From Agapetus fuscipes (Eukaryota; Arthropoda; Insecta; Trichoptera; Glossosomatidae), in NCBI GenBank assembly GCA_951799405.1, contig OX637346.1, positions 8,021,215-8,085,214 on the forward strand: a stretch of 64,000 nt of DNA, given 5' to 3'. Position 1 is the stretch's first letter, and each line of letters starts with the position of its first letter. Under the pieces are notes generated by a model, which was not told the DNA's origin, made no database searches, and saw only the letters and a list, made by a program, of their open reading frames with translations. The position numbers were made by a program, and so were the translations under genes. Positions 23,180 through 33,621 of the stretch are shown here, one piece after another.

Positions 23180-23504
23180 GACCGGTCCGTAGTCCGTAGT
23201 GGCAACACTTCGGACTAGTAAATGGAAGGTTGTGGATTCGGATCCCGGCGGAGCACAAAAATATACCATTTATATTTCGAATGTGCTCTTCGCTGGGTTG
23301 AAAAATTCATAAACCTTTACCAATGACCGGTCACCAAAGGTCCATCCAGCCTTACAGCAACTGGGTCTTGCTTGAGTATTGGCGCTTTGTAGCGACGACC
23401 AAGCTCGTACACCTCTGCGGCACTACAACAAGTGTCATAGACCCCTAGAGTCTTTAGAATCTAGGGAGTCTCCCGCACAGGATTTCTTAAAAAAAAAAAA
23501 AATA
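23180..23504 (+). mobile_element. tRNA SINE family 2 with poly-A-type tail
   Basis: The head ACCGGTCCGTAGTCCGTAGT and B-box-like GGATTCGGATCCCGGCGGAG form the tRNA-like part. The shared body follows (ATGTGCTCTTCGCTGGGTTG, CAACTGGGTCTTGCTTGAG). The 3' end differs from that of the copy at 33.6 kb: it reads CACTACAACAAGTGTCATAG ... CTCCCGCACAGGATTTCTTA and finishes in a run of about 13 A. The same tail appears in reverse at 58.87-59.0 kb. Confidence 0.85.
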
Positions 23505-23599
23505 TATCATCGCCTTGGTACATGTCGAATAATTTAGATTAGTACCTTCTACGGTATGTGTTTCATCCTTTATTGGACTGTAAGGATATTGCGAAGAAT

Positions 23600-23810
23600 T
23601 TCCTTGATTTATAGGTTGGTATGAGGCTGACCACCCATATTTAAAAAACTGTTCACTTTGCCAATGTTACCTCTGTTTCAGGGAACGTCGGGAAAAGTTA
23701 CAGGGCTAATGTTCATTTGGGATTGGATTTTTATGTTGTAGGTCCACATGCAGCATGTGTACGCGCGAAGCTATACGTATCTGCTGATGGGTACGCAAAA
23801 CATAAATATT
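23600..23810 (+). mobile_element. GATTA-tail retroposon, 3' end drifted
   Basis: Starts TTCCTTGATTTATAGGTTGG and retains GGTCCACATGCAGCATGTG, which places it near the LINE-linked subfamily. The GATTA tail is no longer visible. Confidence 0.8.
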
Positions 23811-24460
23811 TCTGTTAATAACCGAGTATTAAATATAATTCTGTTGTAAGGCTGTAAATCTAATAAATTAACACGGCCACCCATCGTAGAAAATTACATG
23901 TTTAAGTTAAAATTCATTATCAATTATCATTAATTTTGCGAGATAATAAACCATGATTGCGACGTCCTTGGTAAAATATGAAAAACCGCTCGGGAGTGTT
24001 GCAGGATTCGATGTCAGTTTCCATGTAACATTTTATCTATGTAACACGTCCGAGCGCTATCGATGCAATTAATCTCCTTTGACTTGAGACGCGAGGTAGC
24101 CGGATCTCGAAATAGTGGCCAACAAATCTTATCTAACAAAACATAGCTTTGTGTGTGCGAGCACTAAGTACCTCCGCCATACATGACTATTACAAAACAA
24201 TGTAGTCTTCTTCCTCTTCCTTAGCCTCTTTCAATTGTCTCCACACCATTATTGATTGCCGTGTTCATCCAGATTCCAGACCAAAGCTCTCTTAATATAT
24301 TTCTAAAAAAAAATCCTCGCAATTAGGAAACATGTAGCGAAGAAAACACCATTCTAATATATTCGACTTGTACAAAAATGTTTATTTAATCTATAACCTA
24401 AGTTGCAAAAATTAAGAGACTTTGGCTGGGAGGTGTTAATGCGTCCGCCATATAGCCCTG
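23811..24460. other. No gene seen
   Basis: AT-rich unassigned sequence. A tail-only scrap of the GATTA retroposon (TAATCTATAACCTAAGTTGC) lies at about 24388-24408. Confidence 0.45.
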
Positions 24461-24660
24461 ATGATGATGATGATGATGAGTTGATGATTTCTTTATAGCA
24501 CCGTTTCGTGATGTAATCACCTCAAGGGCGCTTGTGCAAACGATGCCAGAAATTTGCTTGTCTTCAGTACATTCCCGAACTTTCCCAGCAACTGCAAATG
24601 CACGCTCTCCAAACATTGTGTTAACTCTTCTTATAGGTTCTTCAATCTTTGACCTTGCAC
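24461..24660 (-). pseudogene. L2-like LINE 3' end relic with CAT-repeat tail
   Basis: The minus frame reads RRVNTMFGERAFAVAGKVRE, matching the FGDRAFRFAG block of the LINE at 4702-5664. On the plus strand, CCGTTTCGTGATGTAATCAC followed by CTCAAGGGCGC at about 24501-24531 aligns with the 3' untranslated end of that LINE. Beyond it lies a GATGATGATGATGATGATGA run (24461-24482), which fits a microsatellite-type LINE tail. Much of the C-terminus is deleted between these blocks. Confidence 0.65.
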
Positions 24661-25295
24661 CTTCAGATTTCCACCTGTTTCGGTCTCTTTGATATTTTTT
24701 TAGGCAGTGTCAGGTTAACATCAAGAGAGGACTGCCAAAACTACTTGTTGCGTTTTTTTGATCAGAAGTCCCAAAATTTCTACAGCAACGGGATCATGTC
24801 TTTACCTACAAGATGGCAGATAATATACGAACAAAGTGGCACATATTATGTACTGTAATCAAATGTAAATTAACTTTGAAAAAAAAAGACCTGAATTTTC
24901 ATATAAAATACGAAAAAACTTTTTCTCCGACCTATTATATGAGTTACTGAATCCCCTTGATTTGTCATCTATGTATCTACTGAATACGGCATTTTTTCAT
25001 TCGTTTGTAGATATTTTTTAATTTATTGAAAGCAGAGCCTTAATAATATTGTCTTGAAAGATAAATGTACCTACTCAGATTTTTCATCCAAAAATGGTGA
25101 AAAGCTTGATCAGCTGCAATAAGTATGAATAAAAGCACACGCTCTTTCCTGCTCGCTCGACGCTCGTTTATCTCCCGTTACCATCAGCGTCCCCATTTTC
25201 CACACAAGTTTAAAAACAACTTATTCATGAAAAAGGTTTCTCAAAATTATATATTTTATTGAAACATAAAAGTATACATTTTGATTATCCGAATA
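24661..25295. other. No gene seen
   Basis: A 69-codon plus frame (24649-24858) has no recognisable motif. Otherwise AT-rich. Confidence 0.45.
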
Positions 25296-25549
25296 ATCTA
25301 AGTTATATACAAATATATGTTAACATTTAAGATTCAAATTAAGTGCATGCCCACAAACAGATATGTGTGAGTTCGCGCTTACAAATGGTACATGTGTATT
25401 TACATGTAAATTAAAATCGAAACCTCAAATGAACACAAACTCTGCAACTTTTTCCGACCTTCCCTGAAATAGGGGGGGTAACATTGGCAAAGTGAACCAT
25501 TTGTTACAGTATGTGTGGTAAGCCTCATACCAACCTATAAGTCAAAGAA
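25296..25549 (-). mobile_element. GATTA-tail retroposon, near full length
   Basis: The reverse copy runs from AATCTAAGTTATATACAAAT to CCTATAAGTCAAAGAAT, with GAACCATTTGTTACAGTATG inside. Confidence 0.83.
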
Positions 25550-25646
25550 TAAATCGATTTTATCACCATCGTCCATTTTTTACGGATAATCGACGCTCTA
25601 CTTTTCTTATTTTCATTCATCATCAATTTATTTCAGTTTCACACCT

Positions 25647-25672
25647 GGGTATCGCCGTCGAAATTTGTACCT
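25647..25672 (+). repeat. Single arm related to the 27.06-27.38 kb fold-back
   Basis: GGGTATCGCCGTCGAAATTT then GTACC matches the outer end of both arms of the fold-back at 27058-27376 with two or so differences. No second arm was found nearby, so this is a remnant or a different element with the same terminus. Confidence 0.55.
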
Positions 25673-26756
25673 TTTGTCTTGTGCGTGTGTCCCCTAATGA
25701 TTTTCAGCTTTTTCATAAAAACTGGTGATCTCTACTGAATTCTAAAATTATCAGAGTAAAGTAAGTAAAAAGCGTATCGAAATACAAAAAAAAACTGCAA
25801 AAAGCATTAAGTGGCGATGTAATTAAAAAATAAAACAAAAACGCCTTTTTTCCATTCCCATACAAATTTTACATGTCCGCAACTCGTTTTTGACCCTTTG
25901 ATGGCATGATACGATCAAAATAGTCAAACGTTTTTAAAGTTGAGTACTTTTGTATATACCTTAGTAACGTATCTTTCATTTTCTGTACTAGCCACAATAA
26001 TATTTACTTATTTAAACACGAAATATTGATTGCTAAGGGTTGTCTCCATTTTTGGCTCCGAAATTTTTCTTTTAGTATGTTACCAATTCCATTGGAACTG
26101 ACAAAAATCTTGCAATCCTAAGTATTTGTTCACGTATGGTAACTCTTTGATGCAGTGTGGACAACACAAAAAAACTCATTCGATACCTACATTTTCTTCT
26201 GAGAACGTTTACATCAGACTCGGGAATTTGTCGTGGGTGTTTTGAGTGGAAGTTAGCTTGGCATTATTAAGGTATGTATTCGAATATATTGTCAGTTGTA
26301 TATTTTTTACTTAGATCCATTAATTCTTCTAATGATTGTATGTTTTTATCATTGCTGACAGTATTATTTTTCAAATGGCACAAGTTTAAGGTAATGTCGG
26401 GCGGTTTTTTATTTACAATCTTTACTGTATGTTACCATATTAAGGTGTATTCACGTAGGCTTAAAAAAATACACCTACTTACCGTTAATTTATGGTTGAC
26501 TAACAAATAACATTTACGTACCTAATTGAAACATAAAACTATCTAATCAACCTTATTACATGCTATTAATATTTTAAATGCACCGTTTGATGTTTGTTAT
26601 TCAAAATAGCAAAAAGGTTTATTCCGTGATCTGTGGGCTAAACGGATTAAATAAAATTTGGACCACAGAGGTACCTACCTAATTTTTATATCGGTGCTGG
26701 ATACTGTGAAAAATGTACGCAAAAAAACCATTGCCTATCTATCTAAATCTATGATA
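25673..26756. other. No gene seen
   Basis: AT-rich. The 78-codon plus frame at 26274-26510 has hydrophobic AT-biased composition but no supporting features. Confidence 0.5.
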
Positions 26757-26970
26757 ATCTATAATCTAAGTTACAAAAATATATTGAATTTAAGACTTTA
26801 AGTTCGTACTTAAACATGCTGCATGTGAACCTACAATATAAAACCCAATCTCAAATGAACATAAACCCTGCAACTCTTGCCGACCTTACCTGACACAATG
26901 GTAACATTGGTAAAGTGAACCATTTTTTACAGTATGAGTGGTCAGCTTTATACTAACCTATAAGTCAAGG
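26757..26970 (-). mobile_element. GATTA-tail retroposon
   Basis: The reverse copy runs from TAATCTAAGTTACAAAAATA to CCTATAAGTCAAGGAAAC. The centre matches GAACATAAACCCTGCAACTC. A short internal deletion removes part of the 3' half. Confidence 0.83.
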
Positions 26971-27057
26971 AAACTTATTGAAATACAATAAACGAACGAT
27001 TTTAGGTAGTTATTAAATGTGCGTATTCATATTTTTATTAAAGCGTCGTCCAAATAT

Positions 27058-27376
27058 GGGTATCGCCGTTTAAATTTGTACCATAACTGTCGACCGGCAA
27101 GATTCAAGAAAACGAAAACATCGTGAATTAAATTAAGGTCTATTCAAAATGACATTCAAAATGATGCTCTTATATTTTTACTGAACAGTGTTTACGAACT
27201 GCTATAAAATCTTATATTCGTCGTCGAAAAAAGAAATGAGATATCGAAATGTAAAAAAACCTAATTTTTCGAACCTGTCCGTCATTTTGAATAGACCTTA
27301 ATTTAGCTCACGATGTTTTCGTTTTCTTGAATCTTGCCGGTCGACAGTTATGGTACAAATTTAAACGGCGTTACCC
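27058..27376. repeat. Fold-back element with 96-bp inverted arms
   Basis: Arms at 27058-27153 and 27281-27376 are reverse complements over 96 bp with about three mismatches. The outer end is GGGTATCGCCGTTTAAATTT and GGGTAACGCCGTTTAAATTT. The 127-bp loop has no coding capacity. The high arm identity means it can form a long hairpin and is probably fairly young or kept alike by conversion. No clear target duplication was found. Confidence 0.9.
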
Positions 27377-27489
27377 ACCTACCGACGTACCAACCAAACC
27401 GACAACGTCTAATCATATTTTTAACCGAAAACGTCACAAATATCGTCGTGGTAATCTGTATCTCCTTTAGTATTCTGTTCTCCTGGTAT

Positions 27490-27640
27490 TAGGAAGCGGT
27501 GGAATGACGCCGCGCTGCCAACGCGCTCCTTGTCACACCGCCGGCAGCCACGGCAGGGCGTCTCCCTCGCACGCGTGGAGCCGCGAGGCGGGCCCCCGCT
27601 GACTGGGCCATAGAGAGACCACACTGATCGGTGGCGCCAA
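27490..27640. other. Short GC- and CpG-rich island
   Basis: About 150 bp of strongly GC-rich sequence (for example GCCGCGCTGCCAACGCGCTC and GGAGCCGCGAGGCGGGCCCC) lies between two transposons in otherwise AT-rich DNA. Minus frames of 67 and 80 codons overlap it. No protein family was recognised. It could be an exon or promoter of a host gene, or part of an unrecognised transposon. Confidence 0.5.
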
Positions 27641-27762
27641 TCGGAGAAAATATGGTACTACACTATGTGATAATGCTACTCTTTTAATTTCGACGATATA
27701 ATTGATATCAGATTTTCGCGAGTCTTTGGCTATGAGTCCCGACATGCCGGGTTCGTCTATGG

Positions 27763-28494
27763 CAGGGGTCGGCAATCTTTTGAGTTTGAAGAGCCAAAAA
27801 TTACAATTTACAAAATTTCAATGTTTGTAAAGAGTCAAAAATGTTTTCTTGGCAACAATAAATAGCGTCGACAGAGGGGCGGCGGGGGGGGGGGTGGGGG
27901 GTGAAAAGCCAGTACAAGTGACTGAGAGATAGAATCGGTGCCTGATTCTCGTTAATCGATTCAGAACGATTTTCACGTGTTTTCTTTGACTCTGGAAGAA
28001 ATGAAAGAAGTATGTAAGGATAGAAAGAAATGGCGGTTGATCTGTGATGTTGGCGGCTGGGGTTTGTTGAAGTAAAATTGTTTTTTTTATGTCCATGTAT
28101 ATATCTATTGTTATTTATTGATTTAAAAAAATGTAATTTGTGATGTATGTTCCTTGACTTATAGGTTGTTATGCGGCTGACCACCCATACTGTAAAAATT
28201 GGTTCACTTTGCCAATGTCACCCCTGTTTCAGGGAAGGACGGCAAGAGTTGCAAGGCTTATGTTCATTTGAGATTGGGTTTTATATTGTAGGTCCACATG
28301 CGGTATGTGTTAGCGCGAAATTATACATATCTGCTTGTGGGAATGCATTTAATATAAAACTTAAATGATATATATCTTTGCAGCTTAGATTAGATTAGAT
28401 TAGATTAGATTCTTTCTTTGATAAAATAAATAATATTTGCGTGTGAAACTTAAGAGCCGCATGTGGCTCGCAAGCCGGAGGCTGCCAACCCCTG
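27763..28494. mobile_element. hAT element with Charlie-like ends, interrupted
   Basis: The left end is CAGGGGTCGGCAATCTTTTG and the right end reverse-complemented is CAGGGGTTGGCAGCCTCCGG; inner pieces GAGCCAAAAATT and AGAGCCGCATGTGGCTCGCA are also typical of Charlie-like hAT termini. Flanks are GTCTATGG and GTCTAGAA, sharing only the first five bases, so the 8-bp duplication has decayed or one flank changed. A G-rich run (27879-27900) lies inside. A 423-bp RTE-like LINE fragment is inserted in it. Confidence 0.82.
27990..28412 (+). mobile_element. 5'-truncated RTE-like LINE with GATTA-tail end
   Basis: The insert begins within the LINE's last codons (LEEMKEVCKDRKKWR reading) and continues through a 3' untranslated part shared with 43.29-43.46 kb. 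It then passes into the GATTA-tail retroposon sequence at 28150 and ends in AGATTAGATTAGATTAGATT. It is flanked by the exact 9-bp duplication TTTCTTTGA (27981-27989 and 28413-28421). The duplication spans LINE part plus retroposon part, so the two moved together as one RNA. Confidence 0.93.
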
Positions 28495-29111
28495 GTCTAG
28501 AATGAAAAACGCGTAAGAACAACGACGCAATACCTTCTGCCAGAATTGTCTATGGATGACCGGACAAAGCGTGTGGGCTTTCATACATTTCCATGCACTA
28601 GTAACTTCCAGCCCGGCGCTGGACAGAAAAATAACAAACTGGGTAGAATACGTCTAGTGTGAAAAATAACTAGCTCTGATAGATGGTGGCGCCAGTGACG
28701 AAATTAATGTTGGTACAAATTATGATTGATAGAAATATCAGTAATAATAATAAATCGGAAAGTTTAAAAGTATCCGTTTGTGAATTCACTGCAAGAGCAC
28801 TGCTAAGTTTTCTGTCGTACAAAAATCTAGCTTAACATGTCCTTTGTTCAGTTTACCTTTAAGGTATAAATATGTACTCTGTGTTTCCATTTACTTATCT
28901 CATTTTTAGGAAAATCCTAGATTGATTGACTTTGATTCTGTGCAACTTATTTCAACGTGTTAATTAAATCCCCATCCATAATCAATATAGTTATTTTTCT
29001 CAGCTTTATTAATTAGTTAATTAATATCTATAGCATAGGCGCCATAATGACGGAAAACCACTCCACCGAATCAGGGCAAATTGTTGAATTTGTCTCTTGT
29101 ACGCGATAACG
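28495..29111. other. No gene seen; one dispersed-repeat copy
   Basis: A copy of the uncharacterised repeat with core TCTCATTTTTAGGAAAATCC lies at about 28898-28940. Its left flank (TAGCTTAACATGTCC, 28841 on) resembles 60352-60400. Confidence 0.45.
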
Positions 29112-29171
29112 CGATCATTCACGTGACAGCACGATCGCTCACGTGACAGCACGATCGCTCACGTGGTTGCG
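29112..29171. promoter_or_regulatory. Three tandem CACGTG E-boxes at exact 20-bp spacing
   Basis: A 20-bp unit CGATCGCTCACGTGACAGCA is repeated three times with slight decay at the edges. It places CACGTG at 29120-29125, 29140-29145 and 29160-29165. The first two sites are TCACGTGA, the third TCACGTGG. CACGTG is the core bound by bHLH factors such as CLOCK-CYCLE, MAX or MITF/TFEB types. Spacing of about two helical turns would put all sites on one face of the DNA. A function is inferred only; it may be a chance minisatellite. Confidence 0.6.
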
Positions 29172-29994
29172 TAATTTGTTGATAAATGCGTAAACATGAT
29201 TGGATATTGATCTTTTTAGTAACGTGTCGAGAGACGCTGGAATGCTAATTTATTCAAGTAGCTTTGGCTTGTCTTTAAAAAATTCCGTAAACTTACATTT
29301 ATTATAGATTACAGCTCTATACCTGGATTAAATATATGTGATTATGTAAATAATAAAAATGGTGTTAAGCGTTTTTTTAAACTCTACCTAAATACATACC
29401 TTCAACATGTTATAAATAAGTTAAAATACATGTCTCAGAATGTTACCAATATGTTACAATACCTACCCATTACGACACGTTATAATTTTTTGGTGTTTTC
29501 ATTTTGAAAATATGTAAATTTATACCTTTGGGTCGTATATGGAAACTAGTCAAAACAATTAATATTAACACAAAATCATAATTAATTATGAAACTTCTCA
29601 TAAATATAGGGATTTCAATATCTGCACGTATTGCAACACTAACTAATAAAAATATATTATTTAAACTTAAGTAAATCTTATGAAACATCAATTTCACACT
29701 CACAAGAAAAGGAGGCAAAGGTTGTTCAATTTCTTTAATTTTTGGATCCTATTTTTCAATAAGATCTTACGTGTTCTTGACTTGCCTAATTGTGAAAATG
29801 GCAACTTAGATTAAATACGACTCGTAACTGGGGTGCATCCTTGTTCATTCGCAGAATTATGATCCGACGTTCATAAAACCGAAGGGGTAAATTATATCTC
29901 GCAAGTACAAAGCATTCCATACATTTTACACATAGTATACGGTCACATAACATTGCGTAACAGGAGTTAGTTATGACTGGAACATGATATTTAC
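29172..29994. other. No gene seen
   Basis: AT-rich unassigned sequence with one 82-codon minus frame (29470-29718) lacking a motif. Confidence 0.45.
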
Positions 29995-30130
29995 CTCCTG
30001 ACTCCCTTTGCTCTCCCGCTATCCATGTTGCGGGGTGGGTTGTGACGTCACTGCGACATCCTGGAGATGGGGGATGCTAAATGTGCCGCCTCCCTGCATC
30101 GACGTGGGGCTGTCAACTGGGGACAAAACA
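29995..30130. promoter_or_regulatory. Small GC-rich patch with perfect CRE palindrome
   Basis: About 130 bp richer in GC than its surroundings, containing TGACGTCA at 30043-30050, the full palindromic site for CREB/ATF-type factors. No TATA or coding exon can be tied to it. The 64-codon frame over it shows no motif. Confidence 0.3.
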
Positions 30131-30250
30131 AAAGTAAAAATTAATTTAAAGAAATACAAAAGACTTACCATTAAAAAGAGAAAGCTGATGTGCCTTGACT
30201 AACTTATGAAGAAAGTTAAATACCGCCTTCTTTTAATTTTTAAAAAATCC

Positions 30251-30621
30251 GGTAGAAGGACAAAGATCGCCGTGGCACATCATGTCTGAATAAATATCAA
30301 CCACGAACTTTCTTGACTTATAGGTTGGTATGACGCTGACCACTCATACTGTAAAAAATGGTTCACTTTGCCGATGCCACCCCTGTTTCAGGGAAGGTCG
30401 GCGAAAAGTGCAGAGTTTATGTTCATTTGAGGTTTGGTTTGAATGTATACGTAAAGCATTTGTAAGCGCGAACTTACACGTGTCTGTTTGTGGGCATGCA
30501 TTTGATATGAGTGTTGAATGTTAATATATCTTTGCAACTTAGATTATAGGTATAGATTTATAGGTAGAAGGACTAAGATCGCCGAAGCACATCACGTCTG
30601 AATAAATAACAACCGAGAACG
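30251..30621. repeat. 59-bp direct repeats flanking a retroposon
   Basis: GGTAGAAGGACAAAGATCGC ... (30251-30309) recurs as GGTAGAAGGACTAAGATCGC ... (30563-30621) with roughly 85-90% identity. The two copies lie immediately outside the GATTA-tail retroposon at 30309-30556. This is far longer than a normal target duplication. Confidence 0.85.
30309..30556 (+). mobile_element. GATTA-tail retroposon, near full length
   Basis: Starts TTTCTTGACTTATAGGTTGG and ends GCAACTTAGATTATAGGTAT. A 64-codon frame across it matches those of other copies in translation but has no known function. Confidence 0.87.
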
Positions 30622-31330
30622 CCTTCAAAAGAGCATCAAATCGCTATTTGGAGCCTTGGAACCTAATGTTAACCATAATTAGTCGGTCACATTGTCCACG
30701 AACATAAACAAAACAAAAACGTATGAATTAAACATATTGTGAAAATACAAATGTCAAGTGTAAGCCCCACTAAACATGTAAATTCACTCTATTTTACACA
30801 TTTCGGGTAAACACAAAAGAAACAAAATTAAATAAATGTATTAAAAGAGCAAAACACACGTGCATATAAAACATTACGTTTCAACTTCAATTTAGCGTTT
30901 ACCGAATAATTTATAGAAACTGAATAAAAGCCTTTGGTTAAAGTATTAGTTTTTGTTCATTTTTTGGTAAAACGCTGTTGTTGAGTTGTGGTACAGATAT
31001 GTACGAGTGTGGAGAGGTGATTTCGTCAGATGGCCGGAAACTGCGGTCCAAAACACAAGAGAACCACTCCGTGAAGGTTGATCAGATAACTTAAATTCCA
31101 TGTATAAACTCGACGCATACACCTCTGTGTTTTTTCTATATTATTATTATTATATTGCACAATTAGGCAAGGCCGTTTCAACAGTCTGCTTTCCTTTTAT
31201 ATTTACGCAACATGAACTTTATTATAATACCCATATTAAACTGTTATATCAAAATACACTGAGTGGTATTCGTAGTCAGAGACTAAGCAGTATACTTTTA
31301 TTTTAGATTAGTTTATTGAAACAGAAAAAT
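30622..31330. other. No gene seen
   Basis: AT-rich. A 68-codon frame (31100-31306) includes a TATTATTATTATTAT run and shows no motif. Confidence 0.45.
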
Positions 31331-31332
31331 AT

Positions 31333-31790
31333 GCATAGGAGATACCAGCTGGTGGCTAAAAGAGCGGCCAAACAGAAACCAGTGAAGAAGGATCCAGCTC
31401 AGCTTCTGCAGGTTGCGAATAGAAGGATAACGTCGAAGGAGTTGGAGGCAGAAGTTAAAAGAGAACAAAAACTATAGTTGGGCTGTAGCGTCATTAGAAT
31501 TAAAAGAACCAGATGGTTCATCCTTCAAAAACAAGAAAGGTTAGGCGGTCCTTTGTTGGTCAAGCGACACATTAATGATCAACAGCAAAAGGAGAATAAT
31601 ATGAAGAAGACATGCTTAACTGGAACACTGCAGAATGCGTTAGCGGGGCACATCCAGCGAATGGACCATCGGAGCCTGGAAAAGATGGTTGTGAGGAGCG
31701 ACCCACCAAAAAGGGGCGTAGGGCAGTGGAAAGTCCTAGATTAAGGTGGCTGGACGAAGTGATGGCACACTGGCGTAAACGAAGAAAACC
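31333..31790 (+). pseudogene. LINE C-terminal relic and upstream basic fragment
   Basis: At 31606-31790 two plus frames together read LQNALAGHIQRMDHRSLEK, a PPKRG-x-G stretch, then RLRWLDEVMAHWRK, matching the 'GH..RM...GR...RW.DE' end of RTE-like LINEs with one frame change. Upstream, 31333-31476 reads a basic stretch (HRRYQLVAKRAAKQKPVKK and so on) ending in a stop; I do not recognise it and cannot say whether it belongs to the same relic. Confidence 0.55.
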
Positions 31791-31879
31791 GGATTTGGTT
31801 ATCGTCTGTGTCTTTGAATATCACTGCTATTTAACTAGTGCCTACATAATATTCTATGGGTACTTGAGATTATCGTGAT

Positions 31880-33620
31880 CTGTAAAAAAACAATACTGCA
31901 AAATTTAATGAGTTGGCATTTTTTAGTTTCGCCCGCTTACACGTAAGAGCCGCGCTAGCTTTCTCTCGTATAATTTGACAATAGCGTTATTAATTGAATG
32001 ACCTTGCAGAATAAACAGATACAAATTGATTGTGTGTTAAGTTGCATAAGAACAAAAGCCCGCGGAAAGAGTCGTGCCCGACATATCAGCGATTAATCAA
32101 TATTGTAAAAGTGCAGTAGTCCGCCAATCTTAAAAAACTTGTACGAGTATCTACCGTAGACACTTAATATCTATAATTCGTATTTTTTTATTAATTGAAA
32201 CTTATATTAACATACCAATAGTATCTTGATCAGACATAATCAATAAATTTAAAATATTTCGGCATCAACTTCTAATAACAGTGTATTGTTGTACTAGACA
32301 TTTGTCTCTTTCCTTTTGATCTACGACCCAGGAGGAGACATCCATGAGACGTATCAAGTCCTCGAAGTATAAAGTTCTTGGCAGACTTTTTCGTCGTCCT
32401 CTTATGATTTTGCCTATAAAAGTGTTGCTAAGAAAGGTGATACTCGTATATCTTATCGAACTGTTCTATTCTATTACTTTGTTCTCCACTACAAAAAAAC
32501 AAAAGTTTAAAAATCAAAATAACTTTGTTTTATATTGTTGTGATCATTTTCTGTCACTAACTCCAGTTCAAAAAGGATCTACGCAGATATACGCAGTTTA
32601 TTTCCTAAATTTTAACGAATTTTTTTCATTACAAATATCAATACCGGTAAAGGCTATAATATAATAAAGAAGAGCTACAGCAAATATTTATTGAAAATGC
32701 AAATCAAACTCAACGGAAAAAGGCGATGCGGGTATTATAGACCTTGAGTTTACTTTCCTGCAGATTTCTGTCACACAGGCTCTCTGAAAATCTAATCCTT
32801 ACCAAAAATATGATTTATTTATTAATTAGATCTTTTAAAATAAAAAAATAAAAGTTATTTGCTTCCTTTAAAAAAAAATTTACAACGTCTAGGTTTTTTT
32901 ACACATCATATAATTTACCTTAGTATTTTTTTTCATCTTGTACGTAAGTTGGCATGTATTAAACAAAATATTAAATTACATGGATTGTATAAATGAAATA
33001 AATCATGTATTGCTTGTACTTTATAATATAATAATAAAATATACAACCTTCTAAATATTGATCACCTACGAGTACATTTATTCAGTAGAAAATGTTATGT
33101 ACAAAAACAAAACGGTCTCGTGATAACATTTCTTACTTAACAATATAAATCACGACAGTCATGTGTGTATGTGTATGTAATGAATTACTACTTACACTAC
33201 ATTTTTTGTTATTTATTTCAACCTTCTGTGTAGAAAGAAGTAGGCTGTGATTCAAATGAAAATTGATGTGCATAACTTACAGGGAACGTTGAATAATTCA
33301 AGTTAACATGATGTCGCGTAATGTTTTGTTAATGGAATGTATGTATGTATGTACCATATGGGAGCGTAAATATGAGATCTAAAGGACACATCGGACGATT
33401 AATTTTCTTGGAAATGCAATCCAGGGAATTTTTCGGTTTGGTCTATTTTCATATTAACATATTATACAACGAGTAGAGGGCAAAATTAACAATTCATCGA
33501 ATAACGGCTTTAAATCGCTTAAAAATCTTTTTCGAGCTAAGAACTGATTTAAACAGTGCGTGCTGGATTTTGGGAAATTAAAAAAAGGCCACGCTTAGTA
33601 AACGGCAGTTTGTATCAAAA
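31880..33620. other. AT-rich desert
   Basis: No gene seen. A 106-codon plus frame (32344-32664) is AT-biased without motif. A short ATGT run lies at about 33339-33354. Confidence 0.5.
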
Positions 33621-33621
33621 T

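Noticed and set aside
24398..24616. Host protein with a poly-histidine stretch
   Set aside because: The histidines are the translated GATGAT microsatellite, and the rest matches an L2-like LINE C-terminus.
29112..29171. CRISPR array
   Set aside because: Only three 20-bp units with no spacers; eukaryotic context.
32344..32664. 106-codon plus-strand gene
   Set aside because: No motif, AT-biased, no supporting context.
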